Positions 53,459-62,155 of a DNA stretch of 64,000 nucleotides are shown piece after piece (position 1 is the first letter of the stretch; each line of letters opens with the position of its first letter). Under the pieces are notes generated by a model. That model did not search any database and was not told the DNA's origin. It was given only the letters and a program-made list of their open reading frames with translations. Source of the stretch: Weeksellaceae bacterium (GTDB lineage Bacteria > Bacteroidota > Bacteroidia > Flavobacteriales > Weeksellaceae); the NCBI GenBank assembly GCA_019459455.1, contig JAIBEX010000019.1:112040-176039 (forward strand), read 5' to 3'. Both the position numbers and the translations under genes were made by a program.

Positions 53459-54970
53459 ATGAGTAAAGTAAGAGTGCGTTTTGCACCCAGTCCCACGGGA
53501 CCGTTACATTTGGGTGGCGCCAGAACCGCTTTATATGATTACCTTTTTGCAAAAAAAAATGACGGGGATTTCGTGCTCCGGATTGAGGATACTGATACCG
53601 CAAGGTATGTGGAAGGTGCCGAAGAGTACATTATGGATGCCCTGGAATGGGCGGGAATTACACCGGATGAAAGCCCAAGACACGGTGGGAACTTTGGACC
53701 TTACCGCCAGAGCGAAAGACGCCACATCTATGACCGGTACACCGAAGAGATCCTGAAAACTGACCATGCCTATTTGGCTTTTGACACCACCGAGGAACTG
53801 GATGAAGTGCGAAGACAGTATGAAGAGAAAGGGGAAGTTTTCTCCTATAATTATATCTCCAGAAACAAGCTTAAGAACAGCCTTTCACTTTCCGCCGGAG
53901 AGGTTCAGAAATACCTGGACGAAAATATTCCCTATGTCGTGCGTTTCAGGATGCCCGTGGACAGAATCCTTAACCTGGAAGACACCATCCGTGGTAAGTT
54001 TTCGGTAAATACAAATACGCTGGACGATAAGGTTCTGGTAAAGAACGATGGTATGCCGACCTACCATCTTGCCAATATTATAGATGACCACGAAATGGAA
54101 ATCACCCATGTGATCCGTGGAGAAGAATGGCTTCCCTCACTGGGTCTCCACGTCTTATTGTATGAGGCCATGGGCTGGAAGTCCCCTGAATTCGCCCATC
54201 TGCCGCTAATCCTGAAACCTGAAGGCAAAGGAAAACTGAGTAAAAGAGACGGTGCAAAATTTGGATTCCCCGTTTTTCCTATGAACTTTACAGATCCCGA
54301 AACGAAAGAGGTCTATCCCGGATATAAGGAGCACGGCTATCTTCCGGAAGCATTCGTGAATTTTCTGGCGCTATTAGGCTGGTCGCCTGCGCATGATAGG
54401 GAAATCCTGAGTCTTGAGGAAATGGCGGAAGAATTCGATCTTCATAAAGTCCATAAAGCCGGTGCAAGGTTCAGTAAGGAAAAAGCAGACTGGTTTAACC
54501 ACCAGTACCTTCAGAAAAAAAATGACGATGAGGTTCTTGAAATGCTGAATGAAATGGAACCTGTCCGTATGTCCGGAATCGCAGAGGATAAGCTGCTTAA
54601 AATTGTTTCCCTGATGAAAGAACGCGCCACTTTTGTGAAGGATGTTTACGACAATGGTAAATTCTTCTTTGAAGCACCGGAGTCATTTGATGAAAAAGCG
54701 CTGAAAAAAGCCTGGAATGAAGACACTGCAGAAATCCTTAAAGAATTTGCGGAAAAACTGGATGCCTCCGCTTTCGAATCCCTACTATTGAAGCAAGCCA
54801 TTCATGATTTTGCTGACGGAAAAAGTTTGGGCATGGGCAAGGTGATGATGCCACTCCGACTCGCTTTGGTGGGTGAGCTTAAAGGCCCCGATGTCCCGGA
54901 TATTCTGGAGATTCTTGGTTATGAGGAAAGTAAAAGCAGAATTTTAAATGCAGTAAACAATATCAGATAG
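53459..54970 (+). CDS. gltX: Glutamate--tRNA ligase
   Basis: GltX charges tRNA-Glu. The 503-aa class I synthetase has the HIGH-type motif APSPTGPLHLGGARTAL (residues 9-25), the Glu-binding region DTDTARYVEGAEEY, and the KMSKS-type KLSKRDGA near residue 260. The C-terminal helical anticodon-binding domain follows. Whether it also makes Glu-tRNA-Gln cannot be said. It has its own promoter and is followed by accA after 43 nt. Confidence 0.96.
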   Translation: MSKVRVRFAPSPTGPLHLGGARTALYDYLFAKKNDGDFVLRIEDTDTARYVEGAEEYIMDALEWAGITPDESPRHGGNFGPYRQSERRHIYDRYTEEILKTDHAYLAFDTTEELDEVRRQYEEKGEVFSYNYISRNKLKNSLSLSAGEVQKYLDENIPYVVRFRMPVDRILNLEDTIRGKFSVNTNTLDDKVLVKNDGMPTYHLANIIDDHEMEITHVIRGEEWLPSLGLHVLLYEAMGWKSPEFAHLPLILKPEGKGKLSKRDGAKFGFPVFPMNFTDPETKEVYPGYKEHGYLPEAFVNFLALLGWSPAHDREILSLEEMAEEFDLHKVHKAGARFSKEKADWFNHQYLQKKNDDEVLEMLNEMEPVRMSGIAEDKLLKIVSLMKERATFVKDVYDNGKFFFEAPESFDEKALKKAWNEDTAEILKEFAEKLDASAFESLLLKQAIHDFADGKSLGMGKVMMPLRLALVGELKGPDVPDILEILGYEESKSRILNAVNNIR

Positions 54971-54986
54971 TTTCTGCAATTTTCAC

Positions 54987-54994
54987 TAAATTTG
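54987..54994 (+). promoter_or_regulatory. -7 element for accA
   Basis: TAAATTTG, 19 nt upstream of ATG 55014. Confidence 0.5.
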
Positions 54995-55013
54995 AAGGAT
55001 AATTTTTCAATAT

Positions 55014-55970
55014 ATGCAATATTTAGAATTTGAAAAGCCGATTGAAGAACTGATGGAGCAATATCAGACCTGCTCTATCGTGGGAGAAGATGCCGGTGTT
55101 GATGTAAAACTGGCGTGTGCCCAGATCGAAGATAAAATCATTGAAAAAAAGAAAGAAATATACCTCAACCTTACCCCCTGGCAAAGGGTTCAGTTGTCCA
55201 GACATCCGGACCGTCCTTATACACTTGATTTCATAAACGGGATTGTGGATAAGGACAGTTTTCTGGAACTTCACGGGGACCGTAATTTTGCTGATGACCC
55301 GGCAATGATCGGTGGACTCGCAACCATAGACGGTCAAAAGGTCATGCTGATAGGAACACAAAAGGGGCGTACGACGAAAGAAAGACAGCACAGAAGGTTC
55401 GGAATGAGCAATCCTGAAGGTTACCGGAAGGCGCTTCGGCTTATGAAACTCGCTGAAAAGTTCAGGATTCCTGTCATTACTTTAATTGACACACCGGGTG
55501 CATATCCGGGGCTTGAAGCTGAAGAAAGAGGTCAGGGTGAAGCCATTGCCAGAAATATATTTGAGATGACGATGCTTAAAACGCCTATATTCTGCTATAT
55601 CATTGGCGAGGGAGCCAGTGGCGGAGCTTTGGGGATCGGAGTGGGGAATAAAGTATATATGCTGGAAAACACCTGGTACACGGTAATTGCACCGGAAAGT
55701 TGCTCTTCCATTCTTTGGAGAAACTGGAACCATAAAGAAGATGCGGCAAATGCACTCAAACTAACACCAGATGATGCCTTTGAACATAAGTTTATTGACG
55801 GAATAATTGAGGAACCACTCGGAGGGGCCCATTACGAACCTCAGGTGGCATACGACCACCTGAAGCATTCCATCCTGCAAAACATCAAGGCGTTCTCGAC
55901 CTTTTCAGGGAAGGAACTGGAAAAGCAGAGACAGGACAAGTTTATTGCGATGGGCAGATTTAAAGGATAG
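55014..55970 (+). CDS. accA: Acetyl-CoA carboxylase carboxyltransferase subunit alpha
   Basis: AccA, with AccD, transfers the carboxyl group from biotin to acetyl-CoA. The 318-aa product has the N-terminal [30 protein letters not shown], the oxyanion loop [20 protein letters not shown], and [18 protein letters not shown], all standard for AccA. Length matches E. coli (319). It is well separated from accBC (14 kb), and accD is not in this window. Confidence 0.97.
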   Translation: MQYLEFEKPIEELMEQYQTCSIVGEDAGVDVKLACAQIEDKIIEKKKEIYLNLTPWQRVQLSRHPDRPYTLDFINGIVDKDSFLELHGDRNFADDPAMIGGLATIDGQKVMLIGTQKGRTTKERQHRRFGMSNPEGYRKALRLMKLAEKFRIPVITLIDTPGAYPGLEAEERGQGEAIARNIFEMTMLKTPIFCYIIGEGASGGALGIGVGNKVYMLENTWYTVIAPESCSSILWRNWNHKEDAANALKLTPDDAFEHKFIDGIIEEPLGGAHYEPQVAYDHLKHSILQNIKAFSTFSGKELEKQRQDKFIAMGRFKG

Positions 55971-55983
55971 TTCAAACGTTCAT

Positions 55984-56018
55984 AAAAAAAACGCTTTCGG
56001 ATGAAGGCGTTTTTTTTT
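55984..56018. terminator. Bidirectional terminator between accA and the DUF6759-like gene
   Basis: AACGCTTT pairs with the arm ending AAGGCGTT (stem 55990-56010, 6-nt loop), with A-run before and T-run after, so it can act on both convergent transcripts. Confidence 0.8.
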
Positions 56019-56019
56019 G

Positions 56020-56610
56020 TTATCTGGATTTCAGTGTTATCGCTATATCCCGGTTAATGTTCTTTGCAGAGGAATATTTGGCGTCACAAATACTGGTAGT
56101 GAGAACATAATTCCCTTTATCGATTAATATATAATTCTGATTGTGCGCCGGAACATCCAGGTTATAATAATTACTTTTCCCACTGAACTTCACAAGCAGG
56201 TTGCACGACGAACGGTTCACGATCTGTACATAAGCTTCCCTTTTATTCGGATTATTGTCGAAGAGATGCGTGAGAACCTTCGCAGCCATTTTACTTTTGT
56301 CGTTTACCCCATCTTTTAAGTCTGCCTTCACCTCCCTTACCAGTTTGCCCTTTGTTAAAGGTTCAACTTTCGGTTTTGCAGCGATATCGTTTGCGGGAGT
56401 GATGAGTTTTACCAACTTTATCTTGAGTGCCGGGGTATTGGGATCATCCGGATTCGCTTTAATGAAAGAGGCAATGACTTTAGGGTCATTACTCATTTGG
56501 GCCTGCTCAGCGGTCAGCTTTTCTGCCGGTACTTTCGGAGCCGTTTTTTTCTTTTGTGCACAGGCAATACTGAAGAGCATCAAAAGAATTAATATATACC
56601 ATTTTTTCAT
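56020..56610 (-). CDS. DUF6759-like secreted protein
   Basis: The 196-aa product has a signal peptide with a Cys at 17 (LFSIACAQKK), so it may be lipidated. A lysine-rich linker (AQKKKTAPKVPAEK) follows and a C-terminal beta-rich domain starting near residue 122 (REAYVQIVNRSSCNLLVKFSG). Two further Cys (SSCNL; TSICDAK) may form a disulfide. This is the layout of the Chryseobacterium-restricted DUF6759 family, function unknown. Convergent with accA. Confidence 0.7.
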   Translation of the reverse strand: MKKWYILILLMLFSIACAQKKKTAPKVPAEKLTAEQAQMSNDPKVIASFIKANPDDPNTPALKIKLVKLITPANDIAAKPKVEPLTKGKLVREVKADLKDGVNDKSKMAAKVLTHLFDNNPNKREAYVQIVNRSSCNLLVKFSGKSNYYNLDVPAHNQNYILIDKGNYVLTTSICDAKYSSAKNINRDIAITLKSR

Positions 56611-56698
56611 ATCATTTGGTGTAATTATATTGATTTAATAAATAAACATGAATAACATAACGAAAAAAAACCATGTTTTAGTTTACATTATAATTTCT

Positions 56699-56706
56699 TA
56701 TCTTTG
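56699..56706 (+). promoter_or_regulatory. -7 element for tsf
   Basis: TATCTTTG, 56 nt upstream of ATG 56763. The rpsB gene, usually before tsf, is not here, so tsf has its own promoter. Confidence 0.6.
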
Positions 56707-56762
56707 CATCGCTCAAAAAAGAAGCCAAACATAACACTTTCTCTAAATAAAATAACAACGAT

Positions 56763-57584
56763 ATGTACACACCAGTTGCTGCAGAAGTAGCGAAACTAAG
56801 AAACACAACAGGAGCAGGTATGATGGACTGCAAAAAAGCCTTAGCTGAAGCCGAAGGAGATTTCGAAAAAGCGATTGAGGTCCTTAGAAAAAAAGGACAG
56901 AAGGTTGCAGCAAACAGAGCAGACAGAGAATCTACTGAAGGTGCGGTGATCGCAAAAGTTAATGATGATAAAACAAGAGGGGTTATTATTGCCCTGAACT
57001 GTGAAACTGACTTTGTTGCTAAAAACGAAGAATTTGTGAAACTGGCTCACGCACTTGCTGAACTGGCTTTAGGTAAGACCAAAGAGGAATTTCTTGCTTC
57101 GGATTACAAAGGAATTACAGTTGCCGACAAATTGACCGAGCAAACCGGAGTTATTGGCGAAAAAATCGAGATCGGTTCTTTCGAGACCATTGAAGGACCT
57201 TACCTGGGCGCATACATCCACGCAGGTAATAAAATCGCTGCCATCACTTCACTGTCCGATAATGTGTCAGGAGCTGAAGAAGCTGCTAAATCTGTTTCAA
57301 TGCAGGTTGCGGCAATGAATCCAATCGCACTGGACGAAACTAAAGTTTCCCAGGACACCATCGACAAAGAACTTGATATTGAAAGGGATCTTCTGATTAA
57401 AGAAGGAAAACCTGAAAATATCATTGATAATATCCTTAAGGGAAAGATGCAGAAGTTCTATAAAGAGAACACTTTGGTACACCAAGCCTTCATCAAAGAC
57501 GGAAGCACTTCTGTTGCAGATTATGTAAAGTCTGTGAACGGTGACCTGAAGGTGGTAGGTTTTGTAAGGGTAAGTCTTACTTAA
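56763..57584 (+). CDS. tsf: Elongation factor Ts
   Basis: EF-Ts exchanges GDP for GTP on EF-Tu. The 273-aa product has the N-terminal UBA-like segment with RNTTGAGMMDCKKALAEAEGD and the family motif ALNCETDFVAKNEEF near residue 80, followed by paired exchange domains (YIHAGNKIAAITSLSD). It stands alone with a terminator; usually it follows rpsB. Confidence 0.96.
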   Translation: MYTPVAAEVAKLRNTTGAGMMDCKKALAEAEGDFEKAIEVLRKKGQKVAANRADRESTEGAVIAKVNDDKTRGVIIALNCETDFVAKNEEFVKLAHALAELALGKTKEEFLASDYKGITVADKLTEQTGVIGEKIEIGSFETIEGPYLGAYIHAGNKIAAITSLSDNVSGAEEAAKSVSMQVAAMNPIALDETKVSQDTIDKELDIERDLLIKEGKPENIIDNILKGKMQKFYKENTLVHQAFIKDGSTSVADYVKSVNGDLKVVGFVRVSLT

Positions 57585-57604
57585 TCTGCATAAACGCATT
57601 AATT

Positions 57605-57637
57605 AAAAAAACTCTATCTTTAAAGTAGGGTTTTTTT
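57605..57637 (+). terminator. Terminator of tsf
   Basis: AAAAAACTCTA (57606-57616) pairs with TAGGGTTTTTT (57626-57636), including one G-U pair, followed by T residues. Confidence 0.8.
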
Positions 57638-57647
57638 ATTTTCCGAC

Positions 57648-57815
57648 ATGATGAAAAATTTTTATAAAACTTTATTGCCTTCAACACTTTTTATCACGGC
57701 AATAATCATCAGTTATTTTATGGATTCGGAAATAAACTGGATTCCATTAACAATCGCACTTGTGATTATTATCTTGTATTTTTATGTGTTTAAAATACAT
57801 CAGAAAAAAGTTTAA
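57648..57815 (+). CDS. Small two-helix membrane protein (55 aa)
   Basis: ATG 57648 (the codon is doubled, ATGATG) opens a 55-residue frame with two hydrophobic helices (LLPSTLFITAIIISYF and TIALVIIILYFYVF) and a basic end (HQKKV). It sits between the tsf terminator and a second terminator (57846-57879), the expected bounds of a real mini-gene. No promoter is seen ahead of it and it has no recognised family; it may depend on tsf readthrough. Confidence 0.5.
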   Translation: MMKNFYKTLLPSTLFITAIIISYFMDSEINWIPLTIALVIIILYFYVFKIHQKKV

Positions 57816-57845
57816 AATCACCTCACAGAGAACGCGGGTAAATCT

Positions 57846-57879
57846 CCACAATGGAATAAAATCTATTGTGGTTTTTTTT
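57846..57879 (+). terminator. Terminator after the 55-aa gene
   Basis: CCACAAT (57846-57852) pairs with ATTGTGG (57865-57871) and is followed by eight T (57872-57879). Confidence 0.8.
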
Positions 57880-57903
57880 GTTAAAATATTGATAATTAAT
57901 GAT

Positions 57904-57911
57904 TAATTTTG
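57904..57911 (+). promoter_or_regulatory. -7 element for the large secreted-protein gene
   Basis: TAATTTTG, 19 nt upstream of ATG 57931; a TTTG 23 nt further up (57877-57880) may be its -33 element. Confidence 0.5.
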
Positions 57912-57930
57912 TCACCCTTTTTACATCGAT

Positions 57931-60900
57931 ATGAAAAAACTTCTACTGGTTTTCTTAATTTTTGCTTCTTTTCTTGGTTCTGCTCAGCTGGACACGGACC
58001 ACTGGTTTGCCCCTATGGCTGCTAAAGGTGGCAATAACGCCGCTGAAAGCTACTTGTACCTGTCAACCAACGAAACAACACCGTTTACAGTAAATATTTA
58101 CAATAACAATACGGTTTACACAACAGCTACCATAAGCAAGGGATTTCCGGCGCAGGTTTTTATCCCTGAAACGTTCATGATGGGCCTTAACCAATCTGAA
58201 CTTTTCACCCCGGTTACGAAGGGAATTTATGCGAAAGGGTCTAAGAAATTTTTTGCAAATTACCGCTTTTCCATTACCAACCACGCCGAAATCATCACAT
58301 CAAAAGGGCTTGCCGGACTTGGAACCACCTTTTATGCCGCGATGGCACCAAATACGGGCACTGCACCGTATGTAAATTCAACTATAGGCGTAATTGCAAC
58401 GGAAGACAATACCACCGTTACCATTTCCGGGTATGATCCCGCTGTTGTATTCTCCGATGGAACTTCCAGTCCTACCAAAACATTTACACTGAACAAAGGC
58501 CAATCCTATATGTTGGATGCTGTGAGTGTTACCTCTCCAAGTAACCTGGCAGGTTTAATAGGCGCAAAGATTGTTGCCAACCATCCCATTTCAGTTACTA
58601 ACGGGAATTTTAACGGAATCTATACCAATTTTAATTTTACCAACAATGACATTCTGATGGACCAGTCGGTACCGGTGGACCGTTTGGGAAATAACTTTGT
58701 TGTAGTAAAGGGAAATGCTTCTGCCGGCTCGGGTATGGAAACGCCGCTCGTGGTTGCAACGGAAGACAATACTCAGATTTCAGTGAACGGAAACCCTGTG
58801 GTAAACATCCTCAATGAAGGGGATTATATGATGATTGACGGGGTGAATTACGTGAATCAGGGGAACAACCACTTTAATATGGGAATCACCTCCAACAAGA
58901 ACGTTTATGTGTATCAGCTGTTGGGTGGCACCGCTTCCGGGTCTGTATATGCAACCGGTGGATTCAATTACATACCGCCATTAAGCTGTTTCCTTCCGAA
59001 CAAGGTTGATGAAATAGGAGACATAAACAGCATTGGATTAACCACTTACAGCACAAAACTTAATATCATTACCCAGACGGGAGCGGTTGTCACCCTGAAC
59101 GGAGCAGCAATCGCGGCGGTCAACGGCCCTTATCCTGTTACCGGCAATGCAAACTGGGTAACCTACTCGGTTCCCAATGTATCAGGAAATGTGACGGTAA
59201 ACTCTACCAAATCCGTGACCGCGGGAATCGCGGCCGGTAGCGGAGCCGTAGGTTACGGGGGCTATTTTGCAGGATTTTCCTCCGTGCCGGTTATCGTGAA
59301 AACCGGCGACTGCTATTCTGGTGTCCTCCTTCAGGTGGATAATACTTATGATGCCTACCAGTGGTTTCTCAACGGCGTAGCAATTCCCGGGGCTACAACT
59401 TTTTCCATTAACCCTGAACTGTACGGTGCAGGGAACTATACCGTACTCATCACCAAAAATCTCTGTGAATCCAAACTCACGGACCCCTATGCATTTGCCC
59501 TTTGTCCTCCTATTACGACCAGCACTCAGAATATCGGCTCATGCAATATAGTTGCCATTACACCTGCCTTCACCAACTCATCCCAGGCCATCAATCCAGC
59601 ACTGACGCAGATCATTGCACCTCCTGCTTCGGGAACCGCATCCGTCAATGCAACTACAGGAGTCGTAACCTATACACCTGCACCGGGACTTACTGCAGAC
59701 ACGCAGGTTCAGTTTGTTTATTATATTGAAGGAACAGGAACCCCACAGGTATTTGAATACTTTAGGGTGTTTGTAAACATAGATGTCCTGCAGACGACGA
59801 ACGCATCCATTGTTTCCTGTGCAGATGCAAATGGAAACGGAACTTTTGACCTTACCTCCGTAAGCCTTACCCCGGATTCGGGAACAACGGTAAATTTTTT
59901 CACCAACGCCAGCTTAACCGGTCCCATTGCTACGCCTACAGTTTATAATGGGGCGGCAGGAACCGTATACGCGGCTGTAACCTCATCTTATGGCTGTGTT
60001 AAGCCTGCCCAAATCCAACTAACCGTAAATCCAACACCAAATATCAATACTGCCAACTTTAACGGAGCGATCTGTGATGATAATCTGGACGGTGTGGTGC
60101 AGGTAAACTTCGCGACTGTGACCCCGCAAATCGTTACAAATGCAGCACAGTTTAATGTTCGGTATTACCTGGTCCAGGCCGATGCCACTGCTGGGAACGC
60201 GAACACCTTGCCTGCAAACTGGAGTTTTTCATCGCTTACCAACGTATATGTAAGGGTTGACCCCCTCACCGGAAACTGTCCTGCTGTTTTCGGGCAACTT
60301 AATTTCAGCATCGCAGATAAAGTCCCTTTGCTTACGCTTGATTACACAACGACGCTCTGTGACCCGGACGGTAACGGATCCGAACAGGCAAACCTCAATA
60401 ACTACAAAAATTCATTTACTATAGATCCGGCGGTTACGCTCACGTTTCATAATACTTTGGCTGATGCACAGAACGCCACCAATCCGGTAAATGCGACCCA
60501 GACTGTTACCGGAACCGGAGTCTTCTACATACGGTTTCAGGGTCCAAATGCCTGCGCCAATGTGGCAAAACTTACCCTTAACCTGCAGACACTAAATGTC
60601 TTTCCCGCTGCTTTGAGTGCCTGCGGAAATGCTGCCGGTAGCGGAACCTTTAATCTGACAACGGCTAATGTAACGACAAATACAGGTGTAACGCTTGCTT
60701 ACTTTTCGGATGCGGCGCTTACGGTTCCCATTGCGAACCCTGCCAGTTACACGGCTCCCGCTTCCACTGTTTACGTCCAGGTTTCAACAGCGAACAACTG
60801 TTCGGCAGTTGCTGCTATAACGCTCAGCGTCATCCCCCTGCCCAATATAAATTTGAGTGGCTTCAACGGGGCACTGTGTGACGATAACTTTGACGGAACG

Positions 60901-62079
60901 GTACAGGTGAATTTTTCCACCATCACTCCTCAGATCGTTACCAATTCAGGGTCCTTCAATGTCCGTTATTACCTGGTGCAGGCCAACGCGATTGCCGGGA
61001 ACAACAATAACCTTCCGAACAACTGGAGCTATACGGCCACCACAACGGTTTATGTACGGGTGGACAGCAATACAGGAAACTGCCCGCCCGCTTTCGGACA
61101 ACTGGTCTTCAGCATTGGCAACAAGATTGTTCTGACCGCGAGCAGTTTAACTACCGAAGTCTGCGACAATGACCTAAACGGCTCAGAACAGGTGAATTTA
61201 GCGGGATTCATTACCCTGTTCACTGCAAATCCCGCCGTAACAGCTTCCTACCACAACTCACTTGTCGATGCACAGAATGACGTGAATGCAGTAAGTGCAA
61301 CACAGCTCATTACGGGAACCCATACGTTCTTTATCCGTTTTGAAAGCAACAGCGGCTGCCCGAATACTGCCCAACTCACTGTAAACCTCAAAGCTCCCAA
61401 AAAATCAGATGTTTTAAAGGATGTTACCATCTGTCCCGGGTCTACGACCGTTCTGGATGCAGGCTCCGGATTTACAAGTTACCTTTGGAGTAATGGAGCT
61501 GCCACACAGACTGTCTCAGTGGGAGTAGGGAGTTATTATGTGGATCTGGGCTTCAACGGTTGTACATACCGCCAGTTTGTAAATGTCGTCCCGGCACAGC
61601 AGCCCGTTATAACCAGTATTGATGTAAAAGGGGACGTGGTGACCATTAACGTTACCGGCGGCACCCCGCCTTACCAATATTCACTGGACGGCCTTACATG
61701 GCAGAACTCCAATGTGTTCATGGGAGTAAGCAAGGGAGTACATACCGCTTACGTGCTCTCTGCTGAAAAATGCCGGCCGGTTACAAAAGATTTCCTGGTT
61801 CTGGACCTGATCAATGCCATTACACCAAACGGTGACGGGGTTAATGACGTACTGGACTATACCGACCTGAGTTCAAAAGAAAATGTTTCCATACAGATTT
61901 TTGACCGTTATGGAGCCACGATGCACCAGTCCAAAGGTAAAAACTACATTTGGGACGGAAAAGTAAACGGCAGGGTCATCAGCAGTGGGACCTATTGGTA
62001 CATCATTAAATGGATAGATCCTGAAACCAAGGAGAACAGCGAATATAGCGGCTGGATATTGCTGAAAAACAGGGATTAG
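57931..62079 (+). CDS. Large secreted surface protein with type B (gliding-motility-type) T9SS sorting domain
   Basis: The 1382-aa product has a signal peptide (about 1-19, FLGSAQ) and an N-terminal region of about 430 residues that resembles the IgGFc-binding domain of Bacteroidota surface proteins. It ends near GFNYIPPLSCFLP and GGYFAGFSSVPVI. An Ig-like segment follows (about 460-530), then two near-identical 265-residue modules (about 623-887 and 891-1154), a PKD-like part, and a C-terminal TIGR04131-type domain (ITPNGDGVNDVL onward) that targets cargo to the type IX secretion system. It is the longest gene in the window and is followed by a paralogue. Confidence 0.85.
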   Translation: MKKLLLVFLIFASFLGSAQLDTDHWFAPMAAKGGNNAAESYLYLSTNETTPFTVNIYNNNTVYTTATISKGFPAQVFIPETFMMGLNQSELFTPVTKGIYAKGSKKFFANYRFSITNHAEIITSKGLAGLGTTFYAAMAPNTGTAPYVNSTIGVIATEDNTTVTISGYDPAVVFSDGTSSPTKTFTLNKGQSYMLDAVSVTSPSNLAGLIGAKIVANHPISVTNGNFNGIYTNFNFTNNDILMDQSVPVDRLGNNFVVVKGNASAGSGMETPLVVATEDNTQISVNGNPVVNILNEGDYMMIDGVNYVNQGNNHFNMGITSNKNVYVYQLLGGTASGSVYATGGFNYIPPLSCFLPNKVDEIGDINSIGLTTYSTKLNIITQTGAVVTLNGAAIAAVNGPYPVTGNANWVTYSVPNVSGNVTVNSTKSVTAGIAAGSGAVGYGGYFAGFSSVPVIVKTGDCYSGVLLQVDNTYDAYQWFLNGVAIPGATTFSINPELYGAGNYTVLITKNLCESKLTDPYAFALCPPITTSTQNIGSCNIVAITPAFTNSSQAINPALTQIIAPPASGTASVNATTGVVTYTPAPGLTADTQVQFVYYIEGTGTPQVFEYFRVFVNIDVLQTTNASIVSCADANGNGTFDLTSVSLTPDSGTTVNFFTNASLTGPIATPTVYNGAAGTVYAAVTSSYGCVKPAQIQLTVNPTPNINTANFNGAICDDNLDGVVQVNFATVTPQIVTNAAQFNVRYYLVQADATAGNANTLPANWSFSSLTNVYVRVDPLTGNCPAVFGQLNFSIADKVPLLTLDYTTTLCDPDGNGSEQANLNNYKNSFTIDPAVTLTFHNTLADAQNATNPVNATQTVTGTGVFYIRFQGPNACANVAKLTLNLQTLNVFPAALSACGNAAGSGTFNLTTANVTTNTGVTLAYFSDAALTVPIANPASYTAPASTVYVQVSTANNCSAVAAITLSVIPLPNINLSGFNGALCDDNFDGTVQVNFSTITPQIVTNSGSFNVRYYLVQANAIAGNNNNLPNNWSYTATTTVYVRVDSNTGNCPPAFGQLVFSIGNKIVLTASSLTTEVCDNDLNGSEQVNLAGFITLFTANPAVTASYHNSLVDAQNDVNAVSATQLITGTHTFFIRFESNSGCPNTAQLTVNLKAPKKSDVLKDVTICPGSTTVLDAGSGFTSYLWSNGAATQTVSVGVGSYYVDLGFNGCTYRQFVNVVPAQQPVITSIDVKGDVVTINVTGGTPPYQYSLDGLTWQNSNVFMGVSKGVHTAYVLSAEKCRPVTKDFLVLDLINAITPNGDGVNDVLDYTDLSSKENVSIQIFDRYGATMHQSKGKNYIWDGKVNGRVISSGTYWYIIKWIDPETKENSEYSGWILLKNRD
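59797..60590 (+). repeat. Internal module 1 of the large surface protein
   Basis: About 265 codons repeated in module 2. Both copies contain FNVRYYLVQA, PQIVTN, NVYVRVD or TVYVRVD, TGNCP and FYIRF or FFIRF, with Cys at matching places. Confidence 0.8.
60601..61392 (+). repeat. Internal module 2 of the large surface protein
   Basis: Second copy of the 265-codon module, sharing clear but diverged amino-acid similarity with 59797-60590; the DNA is no longer highly similar, so the duplication is old. Confidence 0.8.
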
Positions 62080-62123
62080 ATATAATTGATTGACATCTCT
62101 ATCCGTCTGTTCAAGATTTTTTA

Positions 62124-62131
62124 TAAATTTG
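62124..62131 (+). promoter_or_regulatory. -7 element for the second secreted-protein gene
   Basis: TAAATTTG, 24 nt upstream of ATG 62156. Confidence 0.55.
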
Positions 62132-62155
62132 TGAAAGTCAACAAACTCTAAAAAT

